A stretch of 64,000 bases of DNA from Helicobacter sp. 10-6591 (GTDB taxonomy: Bacteria > Campylobacterota > Campylobacteria > Campylobacterales > Helicobacteraceae), in the NCBI RefSeq assembly GCF_003288805.1, contig NZ_NHYK01000004.1, positions 1 to 64,000 on the forward strand, in the 5' to 3' direction. This document shows, piece after piece, positions 1 to 8,291 of this stretch. The translations under genes and the position numbers were made by a program. Each line of letters opens with the position of its first letter. The first letter of the stretch is position 1. The notes below the pieces were generated by a model, which had not been told where the DNA came from, ran no database searches, and was given only the letters and a program-made list of their open reading frames with translations.

Positions 1-213
1 AAGAGCATACAAGGCCTTTGTGCTAATTTTTTTAAGAGGGAGGGATTATAGCAAAGCTTTGAATCTCACTGTATAGAGCATTTGTTAGTAAGGAAGCATT
101 GGTATTTGATTCTTTGGAATCACATCTTAATGTATGTTCTTTTCTTTTTATTTTTTCTCATACACTACAACAAATCTCTTGCTTTATTGAAAGAGTAGTT
201 CTTTGTAGACTCA

Positions 214-1593
214 CTATTCCCAACTCCCTGAAAGATTCTCAAAAATCTTTTGCAGACTGACAAATACATAATCTATCTGCTCGTTATTGATAATAAAAGG
301 TGGCATGAAGTAGATGGTATTGCCTAAAGGACGCAGGATGAGCCCGAGTTCCAATGCTTTGTTATAGATCTCTATGCCTTTGCGTGTGTTTATAGAATCA
401 AGCTCAAAAGCACATACCATGCCCATCTGTCTGAGATTCTTGATAAAGGCGAATTTTTGCAGGCTTTGTGCGTTTTGCCAGATATAGCGGCTTTTGTGTT
501 TGTTTGTCTCTAAGATATTTTGCGTCTCAAAAATATCGAGTACAGCGTTAGCACACGCGCATGCAAGGGCATTACCTGTGTAAGAATGTGAGTGTAAGAA
601 TGCCTTGTTTTCTTGGTAAGGCGCGTAGAAGAGTTCATAGATTTGATCATTTGTAAGCACGACTGAGAGCGGCAAGTAGCCACCTGTAATCCCCTTGCTT
701 AGTGCTAAAAAATCAGGTGTGACGCTGCATTGCTCTAGTGCAAACATACTTCCACTACGACCAAAGCCTACTGCTATCTCATCAAAGATCACATATACAT
801 TATATTCATGGCAAAGCCTCAAAGCCTCTTTCACAAAATAAGGCGCATGTATTTGCATACCACCAGCACATTGGATGAGTGGCTCTAGGATAAGGGCTAC
901 AATCTGTGTACTGTGCTTGAGCGTGGATTCTAAGAAACTAAGGCTTTGTTCATAGTGTGCGATGAGTTTAGAATCTGGGGCAGTAGTACAAACTTCTTGG
1001 TAGTCACTAAGTGTATGTGGCATGGGAATTGTGAGATTTCGTAATAAAAGCGGCTCATAGGTTCTTTTATATAACCCCACATCACTTACACTTAGTGCGC
1101 CTAGACTCTCGCCATGGTAGGAATTTTGCAAAGACAAAAAAAATGTGCCGGATTCTTGGTTATGCTCAAGTGACTTGCTAAATGCAGAATCTCTGAGGAG
1201 TTTTGCATGGAATGCCATCTTTAGCGCAACTTCTATGGCGCTTGAGCCATTATCAGCATAAAAGCATTTATTCAGACTTTTTGGGAGCTTGGCACATAGC
1301 CTTTGACTTAAGGTTATAGCTTGCTTGTGGCTAAACCCAGCAAAAATGCAATGTTCAAGACTGCTTAGCTGCTCTTGGAGTTTTTGGTTTATGTATTCGT
1401 TGCAATGCCCAAAGAGGTTGACCCACCAGCTAGAAATGCAATCGATATATTGCTTTTCGTCAAAATCATACAGATACACACCCTTTGCTCGCTTAATAGG
1501 GATAAGGGGGAAGGTGGATTGGTGATCGTGCATTTGCGTGCAGGGATGCCATATATGCGCTAAATCCTGCTCAAGCAGTTGTTGTTTGGTCAT
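214..1593 (-). CDS. bioA: Adenosylmethionine-8-amino-7-oxononanoate aminotransferase (BioA)
   Basis: PLP enzyme of biotin synthesis that transfers the amino group of S-adenosylmethionine to KAPA, giving DAPA, in the cytoplasm. The 459-aa protein has the family's usual length. Visible marks are WHPCTQ (residues 15-20), SSWWVN (54-59), the DEIAVGFGRSG segment (271-281) and the PLP lysine in LALSKGITGG (K300). The ATG overlaps the flgG stop by one base (TAATG), so it is probably co-transcribed and translationally coupled with the flagellar gene upstream, an odd functional pairing. No other biotin genes are in the window. The 213 bases beyond its stop hold no gene that I can see. Confidence 0.95.
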   Translation of the reverse strand: MTKQQLLEQDLAHIWHPCTQMHDHQSTFPLIPIKRAKGVYLYDFDEKQYIDCISSWWVNLFGHCNEYINQKLQEQLSSLEHCIFAGFSHKQAITLSQRLCAKLPKSLNKCFYADNGSSAIEVALKMAFHAKLLRDSAFSKSLEHNQESGTFFLSLQNSYHGESLGALSVSDVGLYKRTYEPLLLRNLTIPMPHTLSDYQEVCTTAPDSKLIAHYEQSLSFLESTLKHSTQIVALILEPLIQCAGGMQIHAPYFVKEALRLCHEYNVYVIFDEIAVGFGRSGSMFALEQCSVTPDFLALSKGITGGYLPLSVVLTNDQIYELFYAPYQENKAFLHSHSYTGNALACACANAVLDIFETQNILETNKHKSRYIWQNAQSLQKFAFIKNLRQMGMVCAFELDSINTRKGIEIYNKALELGLILRPLGNTIYFMPPFIINNEQIDYVFVSLQKIFENLSGSWE

Positions 1594-2411
1594 TATGCTC
1601 TAGCAGAAAGTTTAGTAATGGCTTCGGTATTGAGATCATCCATATGCGAGCGCATTACCTTTTGGTACATATCTACAAGGCGATTTGTCTCTATAAGTGC
1701 GGTCATCTCACGCACTGCATTGACATTGCTTTTTTCTAAGAATCCCTGCAATACAATTGCGCGTGAGAGATTTTCTTTTTCATTTAACCTATCTTGCGGA
1801 TATTCATAGAGATTATCGCCGACTTTTTTCAAATATCTGGGATTCTCAAATCCAACCACATCAAGCGTACCTATTGGCACAATCTCATCGGCGTTATTGC
1901 GCATATACAAATTGCCATTTTTGTCAGACTCTATATTCTGTCCTTGTGGGATTCTGATGATGCCTTCAGAAGTAATACCACCGCGACTAAGCACGCTAAA
2001 GCCGCTTTTATTCACAAGCACGCCATCACTATTGAGGCTAAAATTGCCATCTCGTGTGTAGCGCACGCCTTCAGGCGTGAGGATACTAAAGTATGCATTG
2101 CTTTCTTGTAGGGCGAAATCTAGCGTATTCTCGGTCTGCACTATATTGCCTATGCTCTTGTCTGTGTAATGCTCGCTAATAATTGGTACGCGATCAAGTG
2201 AGCGGTTGAGGAACTTTGCTGCTTCGCGTGTATGACCTTCGATTGGAAGCTCATGCTTATGTGTCTGGTAAAGCCGCAAATAATCGCCAATAACTACATC
2301 ATCGCGTTTGAAGCCATTTGTATTGAGGTTAGCAAGATTGTTTGAGATCATCTCAAGACGGCTAAACTGCGTAACCATGCCACCTGTTGCATTATAGAAT
2401 CCACTTTGCAT
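1593..2411 (-). CDS. flgG: Flagellar basal-body rod protein, FlgG family
   Basis: Rod protein of the flagellar basal body, exported through the flagellar type III apparatus. The 272-aa protein shows the N-terminal rod signature (NNLANLNTNGFKRDD, residues 24-38), the central region with YTRDGNFSLNSDG and a C-terminal helix with EMTALIETNR, as in FlgG/FlgF. Helicobacter genomes usually have two FlgG-like paralogues; which one this is cannot be fixed from the sequence alone. The ATG is preceded by AAGGA. The upstream 99 bp belong to a duplicated block (2422-2520), so its promoter region has been rearranged. Confidence 0.9.
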   Translation of the reverse strand: MQSGFYNATGGMVTQFSRLEMISNNLANLNTNGFKRDDVVIGDYLRLYQTHKHELPIEGHTREAAKFLNRSLDRVPIISEHYTDKSIGNIVQTENTLDFALQESNAYFSILTPEGVRYTRDGNFSLNSDGVLVNKSGFSVLSRGGITSEGIIRIPQGQNIESDKNGNLYMRNNADEIVPIGTLDVVGFENPRYLKKVGDNLYEYPQDRLNEKENLSRAIVLQGFLEKSNVNAVREMTALIETNRLVDMYQKVMRSHMDDLNTEAITKLSARA

Positions 2412-2421
2412 ACTCTATCCT

Positions 2422-2520
2422 TATGCGGAAAATCTTTTGGACAATGCAGGTAATGAAACAAAAAACATTCCTTCTAGACAATACCGAGCGCTTATAACCA
2501 AAGAAGTTATAGCGGTTTCT
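2422..2520. repeat. Direct repeat R, copy 1 (99 bp; partner 3203-3307)
   Basis: Near-identical to 3203-3307, apart from a 6-base gap after cgcttat and one G/A change close to the end. It lies directly upstream of flgG. It forms one edge of a tandemly duplicated 282-bp block (R, spacer, S), in whose first copy the spacer is replaced by the DUF1643 gene. Confidence 0.9.
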
Positions 2521-3034
2521 TAAAATCAATTATTTTGGTTGTTTTTCTTATGCCTCCTAATGGATGCTTTGGTAAGCCATTTTTTGTGGTTCCAAGACAT
2601 TTTATTTTATGTCCATCAAATTTATGTTCATCAAAAAGCTTTAAAATATCTTTTAAGCAAGGTTCTTTCAAATATTTACGCATATTTAAAAGACCACCAT
2701 AGCAAAGCAAAATATCACTTTTAAACTCAGCCAAAACTGCCTCGATTTTGGCTAAATTTTTTGCGTGTATTTTCTCATCAAAGTCCGGAGGAAGCTCATC
2801 TGGATTTGTAGCTATTAGTGGATAGAGATTTAGCATTACAAAACCATCATAGCCGTTATTTTGTAGAATTGAGCATAGACGATTCATTGTAGGATCGCAT
2901 TTGTCATCACTTGCTACGCTAGGATTTGCGCCGATACAAATTAGCGTATTTTTACCCTTTTTACCAAGCACATATCTACATTGCTCGTCTTTATCGCAAA
3001 TATCAGGCTTAAAGCCATCGTTCCATTTATACAT
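2507..3034 (-). CDS. DUF1643 family protein, probably inserted
   Basis: 175-aa cytoplasmic protein that I recognise as DUF1643. Marks are an LICIGANPSVA segment (residues 31-41), CDPTMNRL (46-53), a GYDGFVMLNLYPL strand (61-73), DILLCYGG (106-113) and HPLGG near the C-terminus. The family's biochemical function is not established to my knowledge; members are often found in accessory DNA. It sits inside a duplication of neighbouring DNA (repeats R and S on either side). Its last codons (KKPL and stop) lie within repeat R, so the C-terminus appears to have been completed by host sequence at the insertion junction. ATG start; no strong Shine-Dalgarno seen. Confidence 0.85.
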   Translation of the reverse strand: MYKWNDGFKPDICDKDEQCRYVLGKKGKNTLICIGANPSVASDDKCDPTMNRLCSILQNNGYDGFVMLNLYPLIATNPDELPPDFDEKIHAKNLAKIEAVLAEFKSDILLCYGGLLNMRKYLKEPCLKDILKLFDEHKFDGHKIKCLGTTKNGLPKHPLGGIRKTTKIIDFKKPL

Positions 3035-3063
3035 TTTCTTGCCTTTTAATTTTAATTATCTTA

Positions 3064-3079
3064 GGAATTCTAGAATTCC
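3064..3079. repeat. 16-bp perfect palindrome at insertion junction
   Basis: GGAATTCTAGAATTCC is its own reverse complement and contains two EcoRI-type GAATTC sites around TAG. It lies exactly where DUF1643-side DNA gives way to repeat S copy 1 (3078). Confidence 0.85.
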
Positions 3080-3202
3080 ACGCCTATAATGCCAATTGGT
3101 TTTAATCTCTGTCCAAAAAAATAGTATCCACTAAATACTGAGCCTAAAATTCCAATAACGCCCCAAATGGTATATGCTATAGGTAACTCGATACCAAGTG
3201 TA
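3078..3202 (-). pseudogene. Duplicated 3' fragment of the SMR gene (repeat S, copy 1)
   Basis: These 125 bases are identical to 3360-3484, which encode a C-terminal stretch of the SMR subunit ending at GQRLKPIGIIGV. Here the fragment lacks the gene's beginning and its true end. It is fused at 3202/3203 to repeat R copy 2, giving a chimeric frame (3070-3288) that I do not believe is a real gene. The identity suggests a recent duplication or ongoing gene conversion. Confidence 0.85.
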
Positions 3203-3307
3203 TATGCGGAAAATCTTTTGGACAATGCAGGTAATGAAACAAAAAACATTCCTTCTAGACAATACCGAGCGCTTATTTGTAAAACCAAAGAAGTTATAGC
3301 AGTTTCT
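3203..3307. repeat. Direct repeat R, copy 2 (105 bp; partner 2422-2520)
   Basis: Second copy of the sequence found upstream of flgG. It directly follows repeat S copy 1, so 3202/3203 is the novel junction of a tandem duplication of the block 3203-3484. Confidence 0.9.
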
Positions 3308-3321
3308 CTTTAGCGAGATAC

Positions 3322-3633
3322 TTAGAGATTCAGTAAAATTAGGGCAATAGGCATAAGTACCACGCCTATAATGCCAATTGGTTTTAATCTCTGTCCAAAA
3401 AAATAGTATCCACTAAATACTGAGCCTAAAATTCCAATAACGCCCCAAATGGTATATGCTATAGGTAACTCGATACCAAGTGTAATTGCATAAGCTAAAA
3501 GTAAAAATGCTATATCTACAAGACCAAGTGCCAATAATCCCCAACTAAGCTTTTTAAAGCCACAAGATTTTTGCAAACAGATATTTGCCAATACATCTAA
3601 AATCCCAGAGCAAACAATCACCAAAAATCCCAT
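3322..3633 (-). CDS. Small multidrug resistance (SMR) family subunit A
   Basis: 103-aa inner-membrane protein with four predicted helices, the usual SMR length. It follows its partner SMR gene with a 1-base gap, typical of heterodimeric pairs such as MdtIJ or EbrAB, which export cationic compounds or polyamines by proton antiport. In helix 1 the position of the essential EmrE Glu14 appears to be Asp13 (ILDVLANICLQKS). The other subunit keeps Glu, so the pair looks asymmetric. The segment encoding residues near the C-terminus is repeat S copy 2 (3360-3484). The substrate is unknown. Confidence 0.88.
   Translation of the reverse strand: MGFLVIVCSGILDVLANICLQKSCGFKKLSWGLLALGLVDIAFLLLAYAITLGIELPIAYTIWGVIGILGSVFSGYYFFGQRLKPIGIIGVVLMPIALILLNL
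3360..3484. repeat. Direct repeat S, copy 2, within the intact SMR gene
   Basis: 125 bases identical to 3078-3202. This is the parental copy, because the SMR reading frame continues intact on both sides. Confidence 0.9.
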
Positions 3634-3634
3634 C

Positions 3635-3979
3635 TTAATGCTCCTCTCCAGCTACAATACAAATAACACCAACAAACCCTATCAATATTCCAAGATATTG
3701 CTGCGTGCTTAAATGTGGTGTGAAAAACAAGAAGCTAATACCAAGCACACCCAAAAGTCCTACAATTTCCCATACCGAATACGCCACTCCAAGAGCTATA
3801 TCTCTTAGAGCTAATGCCATAAAGATATAGGAAAGATTCACGAAAAAAATCATACTAAGTTTGGCATAGAGGGGATTGCTGATAATCTTTAGTATGCTCA
3901 CTCCGCTTACTTCAAAGCAAATTGCTACCAAGAGAGAGATCCATGCAAGCAATCGACTTTTATCCAAGTTATAGTCCAA
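3635..3979 (-). CDS. Small multidrug resistance (SMR) family subunit B
   Basis: 114-aa four-helix membrane protein. Helix 1 carries the proton- and substrate-binding glutamate (CFEVSG, E23), and helix 3 carries the SVWEIVGLLGVLG pattern typical of the family. The first 11 bases overlap the end of recO, and the stop is followed after one base by the start of the partner SMR gene, so recO and both SMR genes are likely co-transcribed. It probably pairs with the downstream subunit as a dual-topology heterodimer; the substrate cannot be read from the sequence. Confidence 0.88.
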   Translation of the reverse strand: MDYNLDKSRLLAWISLLVAICFEVSGVSILKIISNPLYAKLSMIFFVNLSYIFMALALRDIALGVAYSVWEIVGLLGVLGISFLFFTPHLSTQQYLGILIGFVGVICIVAGEEH

Positions 3980-4583
3980 GACAGAGAATATCCCACAGAC
4001 AGTCTATCTGGCTATCCTCGAATTCAAAAGTATTGGCATTTTGTAGAAACTCTAATATTGTGGTTTTCGCATAGGTCTTGCTATGTACGCATTTTGGATG
4101 TGCAAGTAAAAATGCGCGTCCAAGAGAAATCTGAGAATCTAGCTCTTCTTCGCATACAAAACATTTACTATCAAGTCTTAAGCGTCCTTCATGGGCTAAA
4201 AGTAAAGCATAGGATTCTAAAAGTACTCTTTTGGGGTTTTGTAATACAAGCTTTAAGGCACTTGATTCTAAAAGTTTGTAATAAAACTCCTCTATCTCAT
4301 AGATTTCATTTAAGTGTCTTTCTAAAAGCTGGATAAATCTCTGCCAAATATACATGCGCTCATATTTTTTCTCCCAAATATGCGATAAATGCAAGATATT
4401 ACGTGGCTGTGGGAGGAAGTGGGGATTTATCTTGTATTCAAAATCAATCTTATATCCAAGACCTATTGTGCTGTGGCGTGCACCATAGAATCTATAAAAT
4501 GTGTCCAAACTCTGTGGAGTGAGAATCTTTAAGATGAGATCTTCGTTTTTTGTAGGTGTGATTTTGAGAATGTATCCTTGCAT
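3969..4583 (-). CDS. recO: RecO-like recombination mediator
   Basis: 204-aa protein resembling the short, diverged RecO of Campylobacterota, which with RecR helps load RecA on SSB-coated DNA. It begins with the OB-fold start (MQGYILKITPTKNEDLILKIL) and has a helical middle. CFVC (C141, C144) remains of the zinc site, but the expected second pair is reduced, as in epsilon RecO proteins. Identification rests on overall pattern and length, so it is less certain than its neighbours. It leads a likely operon with two SMR genes. Confidence 0.75.
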   Translation of the reverse strand: MQGYILKITPTKNEDLILKILTPQSLDTFYRFYGARHSTIGLGYKIDFEYKINPHFLPQPRNILHLSHIWEKKYERMYIWQRFIQLLERHLNEIYEIEEFYYKLLESSALKLVLQNPKRVLLESYALLLAHEGRLRLDSKCFVCEEELDSQISLGRAFLLAHPKCVHSKTYAKTTILEFLQNANTFEFEDSQIDCLWDILCLGL

Positions 4584-4694
4584 CCTGCCTTATCCGCTTG
4601 CAAATGTTTGAGAAATTTTACAATGCGTTTGGGGCTTACACAACCATTATAAGAGCGATTATATTTTTGGGTTTGATTCTTATTAGGAGGTTCT

Positions 4695-4713
4695 GGAAGC
4701 CTTGAGGACTTCC
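4695..4713 (-). terminator. Hairpin directly after nrfA
   Basis: On the minus strand GGAAGtCC-TCAA-GGCTTCC forms a 7-bp stem with a one-base bulge, starting four bases after the nrfA stop codon. No T-run follows, so it may stabilise the 3' end or act with a factor rather than as a classic terminator. Confidence 0.4.
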
Positions 4714-4716
4714 AAA

Positions 4717-6579
4717 TCAATGTGCTTTGTAAGTGGTGAGATGGGAAGTTGTTTTATCAACTTCTTTGTAATTGTAGGGTTTTGTGTTTTTGTCAAGTTC
4801 TAGTAGTTCTTTTGGAGGCGCGCCGTTGACATTATGATGTTTGTAGTAGCGCTCGCCTGCTTTGTGGCCATTCATATCGACTTTGTAGGTGATCTCACCG
4901 GGATTGAGTTTCTGAATCTCTTTGAAGCCAACATTTGAGGTTTTGAAATTTTTGATTCCATTGGCATTAGCGATTTCCACAAGTTTGGTTTGCCCCATTC
5001 TAGCCATCTCTACTGCCTGTAAGAGCATTCTGCTGGCTTCTCTTGGATTATGGAATCCAGTGGAGTTTTCTGCTCCTACAAAGTCTCCTCTCATCTGTCC
5101 TTTGCGATGTAGCTCTAGTGGCTCTGCTAAGGTGTTGGAGATTTTTGCATCATCTGGCTTGCCATTGGTTTGGAATGTCGCAAGCTTGCCTAGCTCATTT
5201 CTTAATTTCGCAATATCTTGAATAAGGCTCACTGTGGCATATTCTGCACTCCTTAAATCATATGCGATTGAGCGCTGTATATCAGCAACTTGCGCCTTGA
5301 GATAGTCTTCACTTTGTGTGTGGCAAGTTTTGCAGGCTGCATTAATGTCTTGGAGTGGTGAGGTGATGTTATGCTGGGTAACTTTCTTGCCACCTGTACC
5401 TTTTGTATAAGGCATATGGCAGTCCGCGCAACTTACGCCATTTGCCGCATGCACCCCACCGCTAAAGAACTCTGTCTCTGGATGCTGAATCTTAATCATA
5501 GGCGCTTTTGTTATCTTATGTTCCCAGTCTTTGTCAAAAATACCTTTTGCGCGCGCTGTGTCATAGTGCTCATCAAACATCTCGATCCTAAAAGTCTCAC
5601 CCTTTTTCCACGCGCTCCAAGGAAACACTAGCTCTATACCATCTACTTGTATCTCTGTAGGCTCATTGCCATTTCTCCAGAGATCGTACTCATCATAGGT
5701 TTTCTGCTCGCCATTCCACCATCTTTGGCTTGGGTCTTTGGCGATACTTTCTCCTGTGACAGTTACCTTAGAGCCTGTAGGGCGGAAGTAATACTCGACA
5801 TGGCATTGCGCGCACACCAGAGTTCGCATCTCTTTTCTATCAGCCTTCACTCCTTGATATTCATCTATCTCATAGCCTCTAAAATTCACAAGTGCATTGA
5901 TAAGTGCTTGGCGCGTGATTCTAAGACCCATACCATCAGGATTGTGACAATCTGCGCAAGTCACACCCATTCTAGTACCACCGTGAGGGCTTCTATGGGC
6001 TTCCGAGTTTGGTGTGATTCCATTGACTGCTGGAATGTTTTTAACCATAGTCCAGTATTTCGTGGAATTGAATCGCACAAAGTCACCTTTGGCTATGTTT
6101 TTGTAAAGCCAGGGAGTCCAGCCACTATGGCAGTTCATACAAGCAGCAGGCTGGCCGTCAAACTTTGGGAATCCATGTGCATTAAGAAAGTCTTTGTTAT
6201 TCCTTGCGGTATCCATTTGATCGACTTGAATCCAAAAATGCCCCCTCTCTTCATTTGCATCAAGGCTAAATGGATAGCCAGCCCAAAGTATTGTAAGCTG
6301 TGGATAGCGGATGAGCTTAGAGTAGGCGAGATTCCCGCCAAAATTCGTGTATTGAGGCGATTGTGTCTCTACCTTCAGATACATATCGCGGTATTCTGGA
6401 AAATTTTTCCCCCAGTAGTCAAAAGTCGGGTTGTTGTCTGTGAGCTCGACCATATCGAGTGATTTTGTCGTTGTGGTGGCGGATTTTTTACTTATGTCAT
6501 TATTGAGCCAAAAAATACCAGCGATGATGATAATGGCCAATATGACAAGAACAGGCATAACACTACTTTTGTTTTGCAT
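4717..6579 (-). CDS. nrfA: Cytochrome c552 nitrite reductase, catalytic subunit NrfA
   Basis: Periplasmic pentahaem enzyme reducing nitrite to ammonium with six electrons, using electrons from the menaquinol oxidase NrfH. The 620-aa protein has an N-terminal anchor or signal helix (residues 8-24) and five c-haem sites: CMNCH (147-151), CADCH (208-212), CAQCH (256-260), CADCH (384-388) and CKTCH (416-420). The first site, the active-site haem, is CxxCH rather than the CxxCK of E. coli and Wolinella; Campylobacter jejuni NrfA has the same substitution, so ordinary CcmFH maturation should suffice. It lies 24 bases after nrfH. Confidence 0.97.
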   Translation of the reverse strand: MQNKSSVMPVLVILAIIIIAGIFWLNNDISKKSATTTTKSLDMVELTDNNPTFDYWGKNFPEYRDMYLKVETQSPQYTNFGGNLAYSKLIRYPQLTILWAGYPFSLDANEERGHFWIQVDQMDTARNNKDFLNAHGFPKFDGQPAACMNCHSGWTPWLYKNIAKGDFVRFNSTKYWTMVKNIPAVNGITPNSEAHRSPHGGTRMGVTCADCHNPDGMGLRITRQALINALVNFRGYEIDEYQGVKADRKEMRTLVCAQCHVEYYFRPTGSKVTVTGESIAKDPSQRWWNGEQKTYDEYDLWRNGNEPTEIQVDGIELVFPWSAWKKGETFRIEMFDEHYDTARAKGIFDKDWEHKITKAPMIKIQHPETEFFSGGVHAANGVSCADCHMPYTKGTGGKKVTQHNITSPLQDINAACKTCHTQSEDYLKAQVADIQRSIAYDLRSAEYATVSLIQDIAKLRNELGKLATFQTNGKPDDAKISNTLAEPLELHRKGQMRGDFVGAENSTGFHNPREASRMLLQAVEMARMGQTKLVEIANANGIKNFKTSNVGFKEIQKLNPGEITYKVDMNGHKAGERYYKHHNVNGAPPKELLELDKNTKPYNYKEVDKTTSHLTTYKAH

Positions 6580-6603
6580 TTTTTCTCCTTAGTTTGTGGT
6601 TTA

Positions 6604-7113
6604 TTAGAATCCGCGTTTATGTCCTACATCCGCATGGCAGGATACACAGCTTAGACTTTGTATTTTTGCATCTGCATGTGTTGTAGGATTGACTGCATTG
6701 CTTGCATAATCTATATGGCAGTTTATGCAATTTTCTTGCACTATTGCTTTGCTCTTGTGGTTTGCTTCAAGATTCATGGGCAACTCATCTAGTTTGAAAG
6801 TGAAAGCATATGCGTGTCCTACACCACTTTGGGCTTTTGCAATCCATTTTGAGACAAAGCTATGTGGCAGGTGGCAATCACCACAGGTCGCCCTTTCTTT
6901 CCCAGCAATTTTTTGGGAATGAGGACCTGCAAGATAGTCGTTATATACATCATTCATTATGTGGCAATTATTACAAGCTGCTGGATCATTGCTAAGATAT
7001 GAGAATCCTTTGGCGTTATAGAAAGTATATGCGCCACTGACGAGTATAATAACAACCAAGAGGCTAAAAATCTTGGACAGGCTTGATGAAGATCGATTGT
7101 TGTGTGAAACCAA
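6604..7113 (-). CDS. nrfH: NrfH, tetrahaem menaquinol-oxidising partner of NrfA
   Basis: 169-aa NapC/NirT-family cytochrome that oxidises menaquinol and passes electrons to NrfA. One N-terminal membrane helix (about residues 13-32) is followed by four haem sites: CNNCH (47-51), CGDCH (77-81), CINCH (129-133) and CVSCH (156-160). The start appears to be TTG, preceded by the strong Shine-Dalgarno AAGGAAGGA; no ATG lies nearby upstream. Gene order nrfH-nrfA is the standard one for Campylobacterota. Confidence 0.95.
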   Translation of the reverse strand: MVSHNNRSSSSLSKIFSLLVVIILVSGAYTFYNAKGFSYLSNDPAACNNCHIMNDVYNDYLAGPHSQKIAGKERATCGDCHLPHSFVSKWIAKAQSGVGHAYAFTFKLDELPMNLEANHKSKAIVQENCINCHIDYASNAVNPTTHADAKIQSLSCVSCHADVGHKRGF

Positions 7114-7167
7114 AGTCCTTCCTTATATGTTGTCGTGCTTGAGAATTAGCTGCTGTGGTAACGTGGG

Positions 7168-7173
7168 ATTGTA
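7168..7173 (-). promoter_or_regulatory. Likely -10 element of nrfHA
   Basis: TACAAT on the minus strand, about 55 bases upstream of the nrfH start. No clear -35 is visible, as usual in Helicobacter. Confidence 0.45.
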
Positions 7174-7238
7174 GTGTCAGTATTCTTAAAAATACATGAG
7201 TTTGTTTAGAATCTATTTACTTTTTTCTTACTAAAACA

Positions 7239-7712
7239 TTATTCCAATGATGCAAACACAAGTTTTTCAAATTGTTGGGAATCCACAAAAGTGCTTTTGG
7301 TATTGATATATGTTTTAAAAATATGTGTGCATTTCCCACATAAAGGCAGTGGATAATCGCAAAAACTTCCAGTGAGCGTATGTCCTTGATAGACATTAAA
7401 AGCAAAGTTATTGCGGTTGGTGCGTATCAGAATAAGATGAGGATTTTTGGATTTCACAGCCATATCCAAATCATCGCAATAACAAAAATGCAATCTTGGT
7501 GCACCATAATCTTGGAAATATTGGTGTGAAATTTCTTGTATATATGCAAAGCATCGCAAAAGCTCGCCATTTGGCAGATGCAAAAAACTCAGCTTATTTT
7601 TGCTTTGTAACCCCGCAAGCTTTATGCTGATTCCATCATTTTTCACCAATGTTTTCAGTTCATCTGAAATATTAGTAAAGCTTTGAAGAGAACTGATAGT
7701 TTGTTCAAACAA
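7239..7712 (-). CDS. Uncharacterised cysteine-rich protein downstream of gmhA
   Basis: 157-aa soluble protein that I do not recognise. It has six cysteines, including FCYCDD (C77, C79) and PLCGKC (C125, C128), which could bind a metal or Fe-S cluster, and no signal peptide or membrane helix. It begins with TTG immediately after the gmhA stop, so it is almost certainly translated from the heptose operon transcript. Position alone suggests a link to that pathway or simple end-of-operon hitchhiking; neither can be decided from sequence. Confidence 0.7.
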   Translation of the reverse strand: MFEQTISSLQSFTNISDELKTLVKNDGISIKLAGLQSKNKLSFLHLPNGELLRCFAYIQEISHQYFQDYGAPRLHFCYCDDLDMAVKSKNPHLILIRTNRNNFAFNVYQGHTLTGSFCDYPLPLCGKCTHIFKTYINTKSTFVDSQQFEKLVFASLE

Positions 7713-8285
7713 CTATTTGCTAGCCTCGCGCTCAAGAATATCGCATAGGATATGGATTACTAGTATGTGTATCTCTTGGATTCTGGCGGTATCATGGCTT
7801 GGAACAATCATATTTGTATCGCACAGACTTTTCATACTTCCCCCATCACGTCCGCTTAAAGCGATGGTTTTACAACCCTTAGTTTTAGCAGCATGAAATG
7901 CATTGATAACATTTTCAGAATTTCCACTCGTTGAGATTCCAAAAACAATGTCATTTTTTTGTGCTAGGGCTTCTACTTGTCTTGAGAAAATGAGCCCAAA
8001 TCCATAATCATTGCCTATTGCTGTAAGAGCAGAAGTATCTACGCTAAGTGCGATTGCAGGGAGTGCTTGACGCTCTTTTTTGTACCTACCTGTAAGCTCT
8101 GCTGCGAAATGCTGTGAATCTGCCGCACTTCCACCATTCCCACAGATAAGTATTTTGCCCCCGTTTGCAAGGCAGTTTTTGAGCATATCTGCACTTGTTT
8201 GGATTCCATCTAGCATGAGCTTGAGTGAGTTTGAGGTAATATCAAGGTGGTTTAAAAATTCTGCTTGGATAAAGTCTTTCATCAT
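7713..8285 (-). CDS. gmhA: Sedoheptulose-7-phosphate isomerase GmhA
   Basis: First step of ADP-heptose synthesis for the lipopolysaccharide core: sedoheptulose 7-phosphate to D-glycero-D-manno-heptose 7-phosphate. The 190-aa SIS-fold protein shows [16 protein letters not shown] (about residues 49-64), [11 protein letters not shown] and the C-terminal [10 protein letters not shown] helix with the catalytic His. It starts 6 bases after hldE; the order hldE-gmhA is the same as in H. pylori. Confidence 0.96.
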   Translation of the reverse strand: MMKDFIQAEFLNHLDITSNSLKLMLDGIQTSADMLKNCLANGGKILICGNGGSAADSQHFAAELTGRYKKERQALPAIALSVDTSALTAIGNDYGFGLIFSRQVEALAQKNDIVFGISTSGNSENVINAFHAAKTKGCKTIALSGRDGGSMKSLCDTNMIVPSHDTARIQEIHILVIHILCDILEREASK

Positions 8286-8291
8286 TTCCCT

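Noticed and set aside
3070-3288. 72-codon minus-strand frame joining repeat R to the SMR fragment
   Set aside because: It is a chimera created at the tandem-duplication junction, with no ribosome site and only part of an SMR protein.
4529-4720. 63-codon TTG frame overlapping the nrfA stop
   Set aside because: It runs through the post-nrfA hairpin into recO, is of low complexity and has no family resemblance.
5647-6462. 271-codon plus-strand frame antisense to nrfA
   Set aside because: It is a shadow of a strongly conserved pentahaem gene on the other strand and shows no domain of its own.
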